A stretch of 50,735 nt of DNA, taken from the NCBI RefSeq assembly GCF_029959445.1, contig NZ_JASCOR010000011.1, positions 1 to 50,735 of the forward strand. Reading direction: 5' to 3'. Within the stretch, counting starts at the first letter, position 1; each line of letters starts with the position of its first letter. This document shows, piece after piece, positions 34,155-39,893 of the stretch. The position numbers and the translations under genes were made by a program. The stretch comes from Stenotrophomonas sp. PS02298 (lineage in GTDB: Bacteria > Pseudomonadota > Gammaproteobacteria > Xanthomonadales > Xanthomonadaceae). The notes beneath the pieces were generated by a model. That model had not been told where the DNA came from and made no database searches. It saw nothing but the letters and a program-made list of their open reading frames with translations.

Positions 34155-34213
34155 GCAGGCCACTCCCCAGGCCGCAATGACCCGCCGGCGCCCTCCTTCT
34201 TCCGGAGAGCGCC

Positions 34214-34624
34214 ATGAAAGCCGAGCAGAACCGCTTTACCCAGACGCACGACGCCGCCGGCGCCCTGCTGACTGTCATCGACAGCACCACCGGTCTGGAA
34301 TGGACGGCCAAGCCACTGTCCGACGACTACATCACCCACCAGGTAGCGACTGACGCAGCCACCGGCTGCCGCGTGGGCGGCCACGAAGACTGGGCCCTGC
34401 CGAGCCGTCAGCAGCTGCTCACGCTGGTCGACTTGACCCGCCACAGCCCCGCGATCGACACCGACGCATTCCCTGACTTTCCGTCCCGCTGGTTCTGGAC
34501 GAGCGACCTGTGCGCCGGTTCTTCGGCGTCCGCGTGGTTCGTCGATTTCTACCTCGGCTTCGTCAGCTACTTCCACCGCAGCTTCAACGGGTTCGCGTTG
34601 GCCGTGCGTCGTGCCGGTCAGTAA
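34214..34624 (+). CDS. DGR target protein 1 (DUF1566-type, variable C-terminus)
   Basis: A 136-residue protein, first gene of the rightward operon, with GGAGAG upstream of the ATG. Residues about 15-100 match the DUF1566/Lcl-type C-type-lectin-like fold: STTGLEWTAKPL, GHEDWALPSRQQLLTLVD, PAIDTDAFPD and RWFWTSD. Residues 101-135 are encoded by variable repeat VR1 (GSSASAWFVDFYLGF... to GFALAVRRAG), and one Gln ends the protein. The variable residues would form the ligand-binding face. There is no signal peptide or membrane segment. It lies 5.3 kb upstream of the template, apart from the other two targets. Confidence 0.88.
   Translation: MKAEQNRFTQTHDAAGALLTVIDSTTGLEWTAKPLSDDYITHQVATDAATGCRVGGHEDWALPSRQQLLTLVDLTRHSPAIDTDAFPDFPSRWFWTSDLCAGSSASAWFVDFYLGFVSYFHRSFNGFALAVRRAGQ
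34514..34618 (+). repeat. DGR variable repeat VR1
   Basis: A 105-bp copy of the template repeat at 39956-40060, in frame at the end of target 1. It differs at 15 places, all where the template has A, and at none of the other 82 positions. The 24 bases before and the 30 bases after the variable core are identical to the template. Confidence 0.95.
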
Positions 34625-34655
34625 TTGGCCTTTTTGACGCCCTGAGGACTCAGCT

Positions 34656-34889
34656 ATGGCCAACCGCAACTACATCGACGCCAACTCGGCACGCATGCAA
34701 CTGCCGCTGTTGGTCATTCACTGCCTCTTGGGCATCGCGGCCCGCGAGCACGCACGCGCCAATATTCTCCGCCAGCGCAGTGCCGGCGAACACAGCCGCA
34801 ACCAGAAGCGCCGCAGTCGTCGCATGGGCGTTGCCAGCCGCATCGCCGAAGCAGTGGCGCGCGATATCAGTGCCGAGGTTCGCCAGTGA
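34656..34889 (+). CDS. small basic hypothetical protein
   Basis: A 77-residue protein with a helical, hydrophobic first half (LPLLVIHCLLGIAAREHARAN) and a strongly basic middle (SRNQKRRSRRMG). It starts 31 bp after target 1 with a GAGGA ribosome site, and its stop overlaps the next GTG. No family is recognised. Confidence 0.6.
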   Translation: MANRNYIDANSARMQLPLLVIHCLLGIAAREHARANILRQRSAGEHSRNQKRRSRRMGVASRIAEAVARDISAEVRQ

Positions 34890-35089
34890 GCACTGTCAAC
34901 GTTACAAGCACTGACATCCAACAGCTGCAGCAGCTGGGCCTGCGATGCGAGGTCCACACCCGCGACGCCGCTCGTTGCTTGGCGGCAGACAAGTTGGGGC
35001 CATCGAAGGTACATGCCGATCTGGCGCGCAGCTATTCCAAGCAGGCCTTCGCCCTTGCGAGGCGCGTGCATGCCCGGGGAAACGCATGA
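34886..35089 (+). CDS. small hypothetical protein
   Basis: A 67-residue protein starting at GTG 34886, which overlaps the previous stop (GTGA). It is predicted helical (STDIQQLQQLGLRCEVHTRD, DLARSYSKQAFALARRVHAR). No family is recognised. Part of a run of short overlapping genes. Confidence 0.6.
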   Translation: MSTVNVTSTDIQQLQQLGLRCEVHTRDAARCLAADKLGPSKVHADLARSYSKQAFALARRVHARGNA

Positions 35090-35370
35090 GCGCCACCGCT
35101 TTGCCCGTTGAGGCCGCGTTTCCAACCGGCACCGGCAACCAGACGTTGGTGCTCCTGGTCTGTGCCGGCTTCATCTGGGCCGGTCGATACGCCGATTGCA
35201 CCAACCGAACCCCGGACGAGATCGGCGTAACGACGGCTCGCCGCGCAACAGCACATCGCGGCGCCCTGCAGCTGGGCCGCAAGCGCTTCGCGCTCCACCC
35301 GCGTGCCCTGAAGCGCGCCTGCCGCTGGCTCAGCCGCCAGGGCATCACCATCAAGGAACAGCACTCATGA
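35086..35370 (+). CDS. hypothetical protein
   Basis: A 94-residue protein. The ATG at 35086 overlaps the previous stop (ATGA), which settles the start. The first half has a moderately hydrophobic stretch (TLVLLVCAGFIWAGRYAD). The second is basic and helical (ALQLGRKRFALHPRALKRACRWL), and may bind nucleic acid. No family is recognised. Confidence 0.6.
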   Translation: MSATALPVEAAFPTGTGNQTLVLLVCAGFIWAGRYADCTNRTPDEIGVTTARRATAHRGALQLGRKRFALHPRALKRACRWLSRQGITIKEQHS

Positions 35371-35576
35371 GTTCAAACATTCTGAGTTTCAGCACGTTTC
35401 GCGATGTTCGCGCCCATGCCGTCCGTGCCGGGCTCCCTTATCTCGATGCCTTCGCACAGGTGCGGGAGGCCCAGGCCAAAGGCCTGTCGGGACAGTCGGT
35501 GCTGAATGATGTCGCCGGCGCAGCCCGCGCTGCGCGCCAGACATTGCGCACGCCAAAGACGGATGGTGCTGCATGA
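35367..35576 (+). CDS. small hypothetical protein
   Basis: A 69-residue protein from ATG 35367, overlapping the previous stop by ATGA. It is helical (FRDVRAHAVRAGLPYLDAFA, AAGAARQTL-like end) and resembles many short phage proteins without named function. Confidence 0.6.
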   Translation: MSSNILSFSTFRDVRAHAVRAGLPYLDAFAQVREAQAKGLSGQSVLNDVAGAARAARQTLRTPKTDGAA

Positions 35577-35707
35577 GCCGTGACCGGAACTATCGAGACC
35601 CGGAAGGCAGGGATTCAGGGCTGGCAATGCTGATCGCCCTGCTGATCAACCTCATCGCCGTTGCAATGGTCGCAGGCTCAATTATCTGCAGCGACGGCAG
35701 GTGCTGA
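35573..35707 (+). CDS. 44-residue membrane peptide
   Basis: A very short gene whose ATG at 35573 overlaps the previous stop (ATGA). It codes a charged N-terminus (MSRDRNYRDPEGRDSG) and one membrane helix (LAMLIALLINLIAVAMVAG), with two cysteines near the end (IICSDGRC). The overlap and intact frame make it a plausible real gene. Function unknown. Confidence 0.55.
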   Translation: MSRDRNYRDPEGRDSGLAMLIALLINLIAVAMVAGSIICSDGRC

Positions 35708-35709
35708 CC

Positions 35710-36003
35710 ATGCGCCAGACATCACGCCCGCTGCCGGATGACGTACCGCTCTGCGCACCCGGCCACCGGCCGCAGATTGTGGAAACCCACGGAGCACCCG
35801 TTGGCCATGCAATTGGCCAGCCGTGCCCGCCGATGTTCCACATCGAGTGCCAGCGCTGCGGGATTGCGACCGAGCCGCATCCCAACTTCGCGCTCGCCGA
35901 AGCCCGCTGGACTGACCAGCACACGCACAAACGCGTGCCCATATCGCTCCTGCCGCGCGCCCGCGAGCAGGCCTACGCCGCACTTCACCAGGGAGCCCGG
36001 TAG
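35710..36003 (+). CDS. hypothetical protein with possible zinc-binding site
   Basis: A 97-residue protein from ATG 35710, 2 bp after the previous gene. The centre has MFHIECQRCGIATEPH, where Cys-x-x-Cys plus nearby His residues (and a second set, DQHTHKR) could bind zinc. Such small restriction-alleviation or Lar-like zinc proteins occur in phages, and the HIECQRCG...LAEARWTD order resembles them, so a Lar-like role is possible but unproven. Confidence 0.6.
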   Translation: MRQTSRPLPDDVPLCAPGHRPQIVETHGAPVGHAIGQPCPPMFHIECQRCGIATEPHPNFALAEARWTDQHTHKRVPISLLPRAREQAYAALHQGAR

Positions 36004-36293
36004 TGCACCTTCAACCCAAGGCTATCGCCGCGCTGCTCGCGGCCTACGCATCTCAAGGCAAGCGCCTTCGCCGCACACGCGGCGGTTTTGCAGGGCTACC
36101 CGCTGAGATCAAGACAAGCTGCGCGGTAACCACCCAAGTCTTCACCCGCCGCGTCATCAACTGGCTCGATGACGCCTATCTGGTGACGTTCGATGACCCC
36201 GACTTCCCGCACGCCGTAACGCTCAATGCCCGTGGTATCGCCCACGCAGAGCAGCTACTGGCGCAGCACGCCGCCATGGAGAAAGCATCGTGA
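36003..36293 (+). CDS. hypothetical protein
   Basis: A 96-residue protein beginning at GTG 36003, sharing one base with the previous stop. It looks like a winged-helix sized domain: basic N-terminus (GKRLRRTRGGFAGLP), a helix with VFTRRVINWLDDAYLV, and NARGIAHAEQLL at the end. A DNA-binding role is possible; no named family recognised. Confidence 0.55.
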   Translation: MHLQPKAIAALLAAYASQGKRLRRTRGGFAGLPAEIKTSCAVTTQVFTRRVINWLDDAYLVTFDDPDFPHAVTLNARGIAHAEQLLAQHAAMEKAS

Positions 36294-36532
36294 GCAAGCG
36301 CTCCGTAATCGTCTGCGGTCCGAAAGGCTGCGGCAAGACCACACACGCCGAGCAGCTGCGAGAGCATTTTGGCCTCACCAGCATAGTTGATGACTGGGAC
36401 GGCAGCCGCCCTTATCCCACCTTCGATGCACTGGTACTGACCAGCAATCCAGATCCGCGCATCGCTGCGCGTGGCAACTACCACGTTTTCAACAAGGCCC
36501 TGCTTGAGCGCGCAAAGGCGGTGGCCGCGTGA
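36290..36532 (+). CDS. small P-loop nucleotide-binding protein
   Basis: An 80-residue protein from GTG 36290 (overlaps previous stop). Residues 5-17 are a clear Walker A: VIVCGPKGCGKTT. A DDWDG segment could bind magnesium. It is far shorter than a full kinase, and the end (NYHVFNKALLERAKAVAA) is a helix. The role is unknown; small P-loop proteins of this kind are common in phages of Pseudomonas and relatives. Confidence 0.65.
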   Translation: MSKRSVIVCGPKGCGKTTHAEQLREHFGLTSIVDDWDGSRPYPTFDALVLTSNPDPRIAARGNYHVFNKALLERAKAVAA

Positions 36533-36816
36533 GCGCCGTTACCGCCGACCAGATCCTTGCCGCCGCCGGGGCAGATATCGCCCAGCGCGGCCCTCTCCGC
36601 GACCAACCCACCGGCGAACGCTCTATGAGCCGTGCGATTGCCGCCTTCAATGCGCTTCACGGCACGTGCCTCACCGAGGTGCAGGGCTGGCAGTTCATGG
36701 AACTGCTGAAACACGCCCGCGCAACCGGCGGCAAACACCACCCCGACGACCACCAGGACCGCGCCGCGTACGCCGCGCTGGCTGGCGAAGCAGCAGCACG
36801 GGAGGCCGCCAGGTGA
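36529..36816 (+). CDS. DUF6378-type phage protein
   Basis: A 95-residue protein from GTG 36529. The motif SRAIAAFNALHGTCLTEVQGWQFMELLKHARA...HHPDDHQDRAAYAALAGEAA (split here by dots) matches the DUF6378 family of phage proteins, whose members resemble MazG-like helical folds. Function is not established. Overlaps with both neighbours show operon membership. Confidence 0.7.
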   Translation: MSAVTADQILAAAGADIAQRGPLRDQPTGERSMSRAIAAFNALHGTCLTEVQGWQFMELLKHARATGGKHHPDDHQDRAAYAALAGEAAAREAAR

Positions 36817-37385
36817 TTGGCCTGCTCTCAACTGCACTCATCAGTCGCGTTGCTGGCCGCCGCCCTGCAGACTTCGTCGTTGGCGCCAACGATCCCGCTG
36901 GCGCTTACCTACTCCGGTGGTACCTCACCCCTTGGCGCGGCTGGTACCGGTCGATTCCGGAGGACCAGCGCACCCGCTGGCAGCGCTTCGCCGTCTGGCT
37001 GAGCATGCGGCTGCCCAATGTGTATCTGCACAAGTTCCTGAGAAGCGATGACGACCGGGCGTTGCACGATCACCCCTGGGCATGGGCTTCCCTGCTGCTT
37101 CGCGGAAGCTACGTGGAGCACACCATCAGCGCTGGCGGCATCCATCGGCGCACCGTACGCACACGCGGTAGCCTCAAGCTGTCCGGCCCACGTGCTGCGC
37201 ACCGCGTAGAACTGTGGAACTCGCTCAGCAATGGCCCCTCCCCGTGCTGGACGCTGTTCATCACCTCTCCCGTAGTTCGCGATTGGGGCTTCCACTGCCC
37301 TCAGCGTGGCTGGGTGGGCTGGCGCGAGTTCACCGCCGCCGGCGAAGGGCGTCGTGGTGAGATCGGCAAGGGATGTGACGAATGA
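36813..37385 (+). CDS. cupin-like phage protein
   Basis: A 190-residue protein starting at GTG 36813, which overlaps the previous stop (GTGA). It contains FLRSDDDRALHDHPWAWASL, with the His-x-His pair of a cupin metal site, followed by LLRGSYVEH and a late aromatic-rich strand set (WGFHCPQRGWVGWREF). Proteins of this type are frequent in phages, but their reaction is not known to me. It may modify a small molecule or nucleotide. Confidence 0.65.
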   Translation: MIGLLSTALISRVAGRRPADFVVGANDPAGAYLLRWYLTPWRGWYRSIPEDQRTRWQRFAVWLSMRLPNVYLHKFLRSDDDRALHDHPWAWASLLLRGSYVEHTISAGGIHRRTVRTRGSLKLSGPRAAHRVELWNSLSNGPSPCWTLFITSPVVRDWGFHCPQRGWVGWREFTAAGEGRRGEIGKGCDE

Positions 37386-38392
37386 GCGCGCCCCTGTTGC
37401 AGCCTTGCGACATTCGCGGCACCACCAATCGCTCTGCGGGCATTCGGGCAGTACTCCGCGCCAGCGGCCCGATGACCACCAACGAAATCTGCCTCGCCAT
37501 GGGCATCACCGACAGCTACACGCGCGCAGCAGTGCGCTCCACGATGCGCGCGATGAAGCAGGATGGCATTGTCAGCCGCTCCGAAGGCGCCCATCCGCCA
37601 CGATGGAGCATTCTGCGCGAGCCGCAAGAGCGCAACTACCGCGCAGTGGTACGTCCTCGTGCGCAGGCATGGGCAGAGAAGCAAGCCACCGCCTACAAGA
37701 ACGCTGAAGCCGCCTATCTGAAATGGCGCGACGACACCGCTGCCGACAAACGCTCCATCGGCGAGCGCGTGCGGCAGATCGTCAAGCAGCTTGGTGAAGC
37801 CTCCGCAGACGAGATCTACACCGCGCTCGGTCTTACGCCGGAAGTGGGCCGAGTGCGCATGTATTCCATCATCCACAACCAGGCACGCGACGGCATGCTG
37901 GAGCGCATCCAGGGCCGCCCGCTTCGCTACCGCTGGCTGCGCGACCCGAAACCCACGAACGCGCCGCGCCACCTACCGCGTGGCGACAACGCAAAGCGCA
38001 CCGCCGACCGACTGCAGCGCCACGCCGAGAGGCAGGCACAGCAGGAGCAGCGTGCCGAAGCTCGCCGCCTTGCCCGCGAGCAGCGCATCGCACAGCAGAA
38101 GCGTGAGCATGACGCACGCCTGGCCGCCCGCCAGCGCGCTGCGCTTGAGCGTGCCGCCCTGCGCGCACAGAAGCAGTCCACCCAAATCGCTCGCCTGGCT
38201 GCCGCAACCGCGCGCCTCGCCGGCGAGCCCACTCCGCAGAAACAAACCCCAACCATCCAGACGGAAACCATCGAGCAGTGGATGGCCCGCACTGGCAAAC
38301 AGCCCGAAGTGCTGCCCCACAACTTCGACGACCCCATCACCTCATTCCCCGGCCGCCGGCCAACCATCAACCCGAAAGGACACACCACGTGA
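37382..38392 (+). CDS. DNA-binding-like protein with two winged helices and a coiled coil
   Basis: A 336-residue protein. Residues about 20-75 and 115-185 look like two winged-helix domains (GPMTTNEICLAMGITDSY; EASADEIYTALGLTPEVGR). Residues about 205-280 are a long Arg/Glu/Gln/Ala coiled coil (HAERQAQQEQRAEARRLARE). The short C-terminal part ends PFPGRRPTINPKGHTT-like. It could regulate transcription or replication in the early operon. No named family is recognised. Both ends overlap their neighbours (ATGA; GTGA). Confidence 0.65.
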   Translation: MSAPLLQPCDIRGTTNRSAGIRAVLRASGPMTTNEICLAMGITDSYTRAAVRSTMRAMKQDGIVSRSEGAHPPRWSILREPQERNYRAVVRPRAQAWAEKQATAYKNAEAAYLKWRDDTAADKRSIGERVRQIVKQLGEASADEIYTALGLTPEVGRVRMYSIIHNQARDGMLERIQGRPLRYRWLRDPKPTNAPRHLPRGDNAKRTADRLQRHAERQAQQEQRAEARRLAREQRIAQQKREHDARLAARQRAALERAALRAQKQSTQIARLAAATARLAGEPTPQKQTPTIQTETIEQWMARTGKQPEVLPHNFDDPITSFPGRRPTINPKGHTT

Positions 38393-38949
38393 AAAGCCTG
38401 CACCTCCACATCGGCACGGTGAACATCCACGCGCCCTCACCGAGCACGCCGCTGCTGGCCGAGTTGTCCAGCGCCGACTTCGTGTCCACTGCCGCAGCGG
38501 CGAACAGCGTCCGCCAGTTCACCAAGATTCTGGCCGACGGCACCGAGCTGCCGGAAGCCAGCGACCGCACCGACCACATAGCCCTGATCGACCACAGCAC
38601 CGGCCTCATGTGGTCCGTTGAGTCGCTGGGCAGCAAGGATGACGCCGACGAAGGCATGACTCAGGAAGCCTGCGAAGCCCGCTGCCGCGAACTGACTTTG
38701 CTGAGCGTGAACGATTGGCGCCTGCCGACCCGCGCCGAGCTCGCTGCCCTGGTAGATGACACCCGCCACGAGCCGGCAATCGACACCTCGCTGTTCCCCG
38801 GCGTCGAGCCTCGCTGGCACTGGACGAGCACGCCCTGCGCCGGTTCTTCGGCGTCCGCGTGGTACGTCTATTTCGGCAACGGCAACGTCAACTACGGCCT
38901 CCGCAGCGCCAACGGGTTCGCGTTGGCCGTGCGTCGTGCCGGTCAGTAA
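38389..38949 (+). CDS. DGR target protein 2 (DUF1566-type, variable C-terminus)
   Basis: A 186-residue protein. The start is GTG 38389, with GAAAGGA upstream and overlap with the previous stop (GTGA). The N-terminal 60 residues are its own. The middle matches target 1: LIDHSTGLMWSVESLG, NDWRLPTRAELAALVDDTRHEPAID and RWHWTSTPCAG. Residues 151-185 come from VR2, with variable residues Y, Y, G, N, N, N, Y, G, L, S, A, N. There is no signal peptide. The stop is followed by the same 19 bases as in target 1. Confidence 0.9.
   Translation: MKSLHLHIGTVNIHAPSPSTPLLAELSSADFVSTAAAANSVRQFTKILADGTELPEASDRTDHIALIDHSTGLMWSVESLGSKDDADEGMTQEACEARCRELTLLSVNDWRLPTRAELAALVDDTRHEPAIDTSLFPGVEPRWHWTSTPCAGSSASAWYVYFGNGNVNYGLRSANGFALAVRRAGQ
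38839..38943 (+). repeat. DGR variable repeat VR2
   Basis: This 105-bp repeat at the end of target 2 differs from the template at 11 positions, all template adenines. It is the least changed of the three, keeping 12 of 23 adenines. Flanks (24 and 30 bases) are identical to the template. Confidence 0.95.
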
Positions 38950-38984
38950 TTGGCCTTTTTGATCATCATCTGGAGCACTACCGA

Positions 38985-39428
38985 ATGAGCAACATCAAGT
39001 TCATCAAGATCGGCGACGACGGCCAGCAACTGCCCAACGATGCCACCGACTGGGTCGCCGTCGAACTGCCGGAGCACGGCCTGACCTTCACCGGCACCAG
39101 CATCGTCGATACGGACGTGCCGCTGGAACAGTGCGAAGCCGCTGCCAAGGCCCTCACGATTGCCGGCCACAGCGACTGGGACCTGCCCACCATCGACGAG
39201 CTGTCCCTGTTGATCGACCGCACCCGCTATTCACCTGCGATCAACACCGACTTTTTCCGCGACATTCAGAACGACTGGTACTGGAGCAAAACTCCCACCG
39301 CCTGGTCACTGGATGAGGCCGGTTCTTCGGCGTCCGCGTGGCTCGTCAGTTTCTACTACGGCTACGTCCTCAACGGCCCCCGCTACGGCCTCGGGTTCGC
39401 GTTGGCCGTGCGTCGTGCCGGTCAGTGA
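38985..39428 (+). CDS. DGR target protein 3 (DUF1566-type, variable C-terminus)
   Basis: A 147-residue protein from ATG 38985. It shares HSDWDLPTIDELSLLIDRTR, SPAINTDFF and WYWSKTPT with the other targets. Residues 112-146 are encoded by VR3 (variable residues L, S, Y, Y, Y, L, N, G, P, Y, G, L). It lies just before the Avd-like gene, 24 bp apart. Like the others it lacks any secretion signal or tail-attachment domain that I can see. Confidence 0.9.
   Translation: MSNIKFIKIGDDGQQLPNDATDWVAVELPEHGLTFTGTSIVDTDVPLEQCEAAAKALTIAGHSDWDLPTIDELSLLIDRTRYSPAINTDFFRDIQNDWYWSKTPTAWSLDEAGSSASAWLVSFYYGYVLNGPRYGLGFALAVRRAGQ
39318..39422 (+). repeat. DGR variable repeat VR3
   Basis: This repeat differs from the template at 16 positions, all template adenines, and at no other base. 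The sequence just after the repeat (CAGTGATTTG) differs from that after VR1 and VR2. Confidence 0.95.
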
Positions 39429-39452
39429 TTTGAGTCTTTGATGAGCTGACCC

Positions 39453-39893
39453 ATGACATCCCGATACCAGCCGCCACCGATCATCAAGGCCGCCGAGTTC
39501 CTGCTCGTAGAGATTGAGAAGGCCGTGCGCCAGTTCCCGCGGTACCACCGCTATCAGGTGGGCGCGGATCTGCGCCGGCAGGCCATGACCGTCTACAGCA
39601 ACGCCAATAGGGCGTGGAGTGATCGCGCCCGGCAAGCCGAGCTCGTGGCGCAGCTGGTATGGGATATCGACGCGCTCAAGCAACACCTGCAGCTGGCGAA
39701 GCTGTTGCGCGCCTTCAACAGCTTCCGCCGATTCGAAATGCTGATTCGCCTTGCCGCAGAGCTTGGCGCCCAGGCCGGCGGGTGGAAACGCCGCTTCAGC
39801 ACTCCCAATGCCCAGAATGCGCAAGCCAACCGCGTAGCGCAGTGCGGCCAGAAACTGAGTACCCGTGCCACCCCTGCGGGGGTCAATCCATGA
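39453..39893 (+). CDS. avd: DGR accessory variability determinant (Avd-like)
   Basis: A 146-residue basic protein in the usual Avd place between target and RT. Residues about 5-115 are expected to form a four-helix bundle: AAEFLLVEIEKAVRQFPRYH, VGADLRRQAMTVYSNANRAW, QAELVAQLVWDIDALKQHLQ and LLRAFNSFRRFEMLIRLAAE. Avd proteins are pentamers that bind RT and template RNA and are needed for mutagenic cDNA synthesis. The stop overlaps the ATG of the RT frame (ATGA), so the two are translationally coupled. Confidence 0.85.
   Translation: MTSRYQPPPIIKAAEFLLVEIEKAVRQFPRYHRYQVGADLRRQAMTVYSNANRAWSDRARQAELVAQLVWDIDALKQHLQLAKLLRAFNSFRRFEMLIRLAAELGAQAGGWKRRFSTPNAQNAQANRVAQCGQKLSTRATPAGVNP

Noticed and set aside
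34619..34650. Hairpin just after VR1, as required for homing in Bordetella phage BPP-1
   Set aside because: Only weak 4- to 5-bp stems are visible and they are not shared by VR2 and VR3.
34514..39422. Variable repeats as ordinary gene duplication with drift
   Set aside because: Random drift would change all four bases and the flanks; here all changes are at template adenines and flanks are identical.
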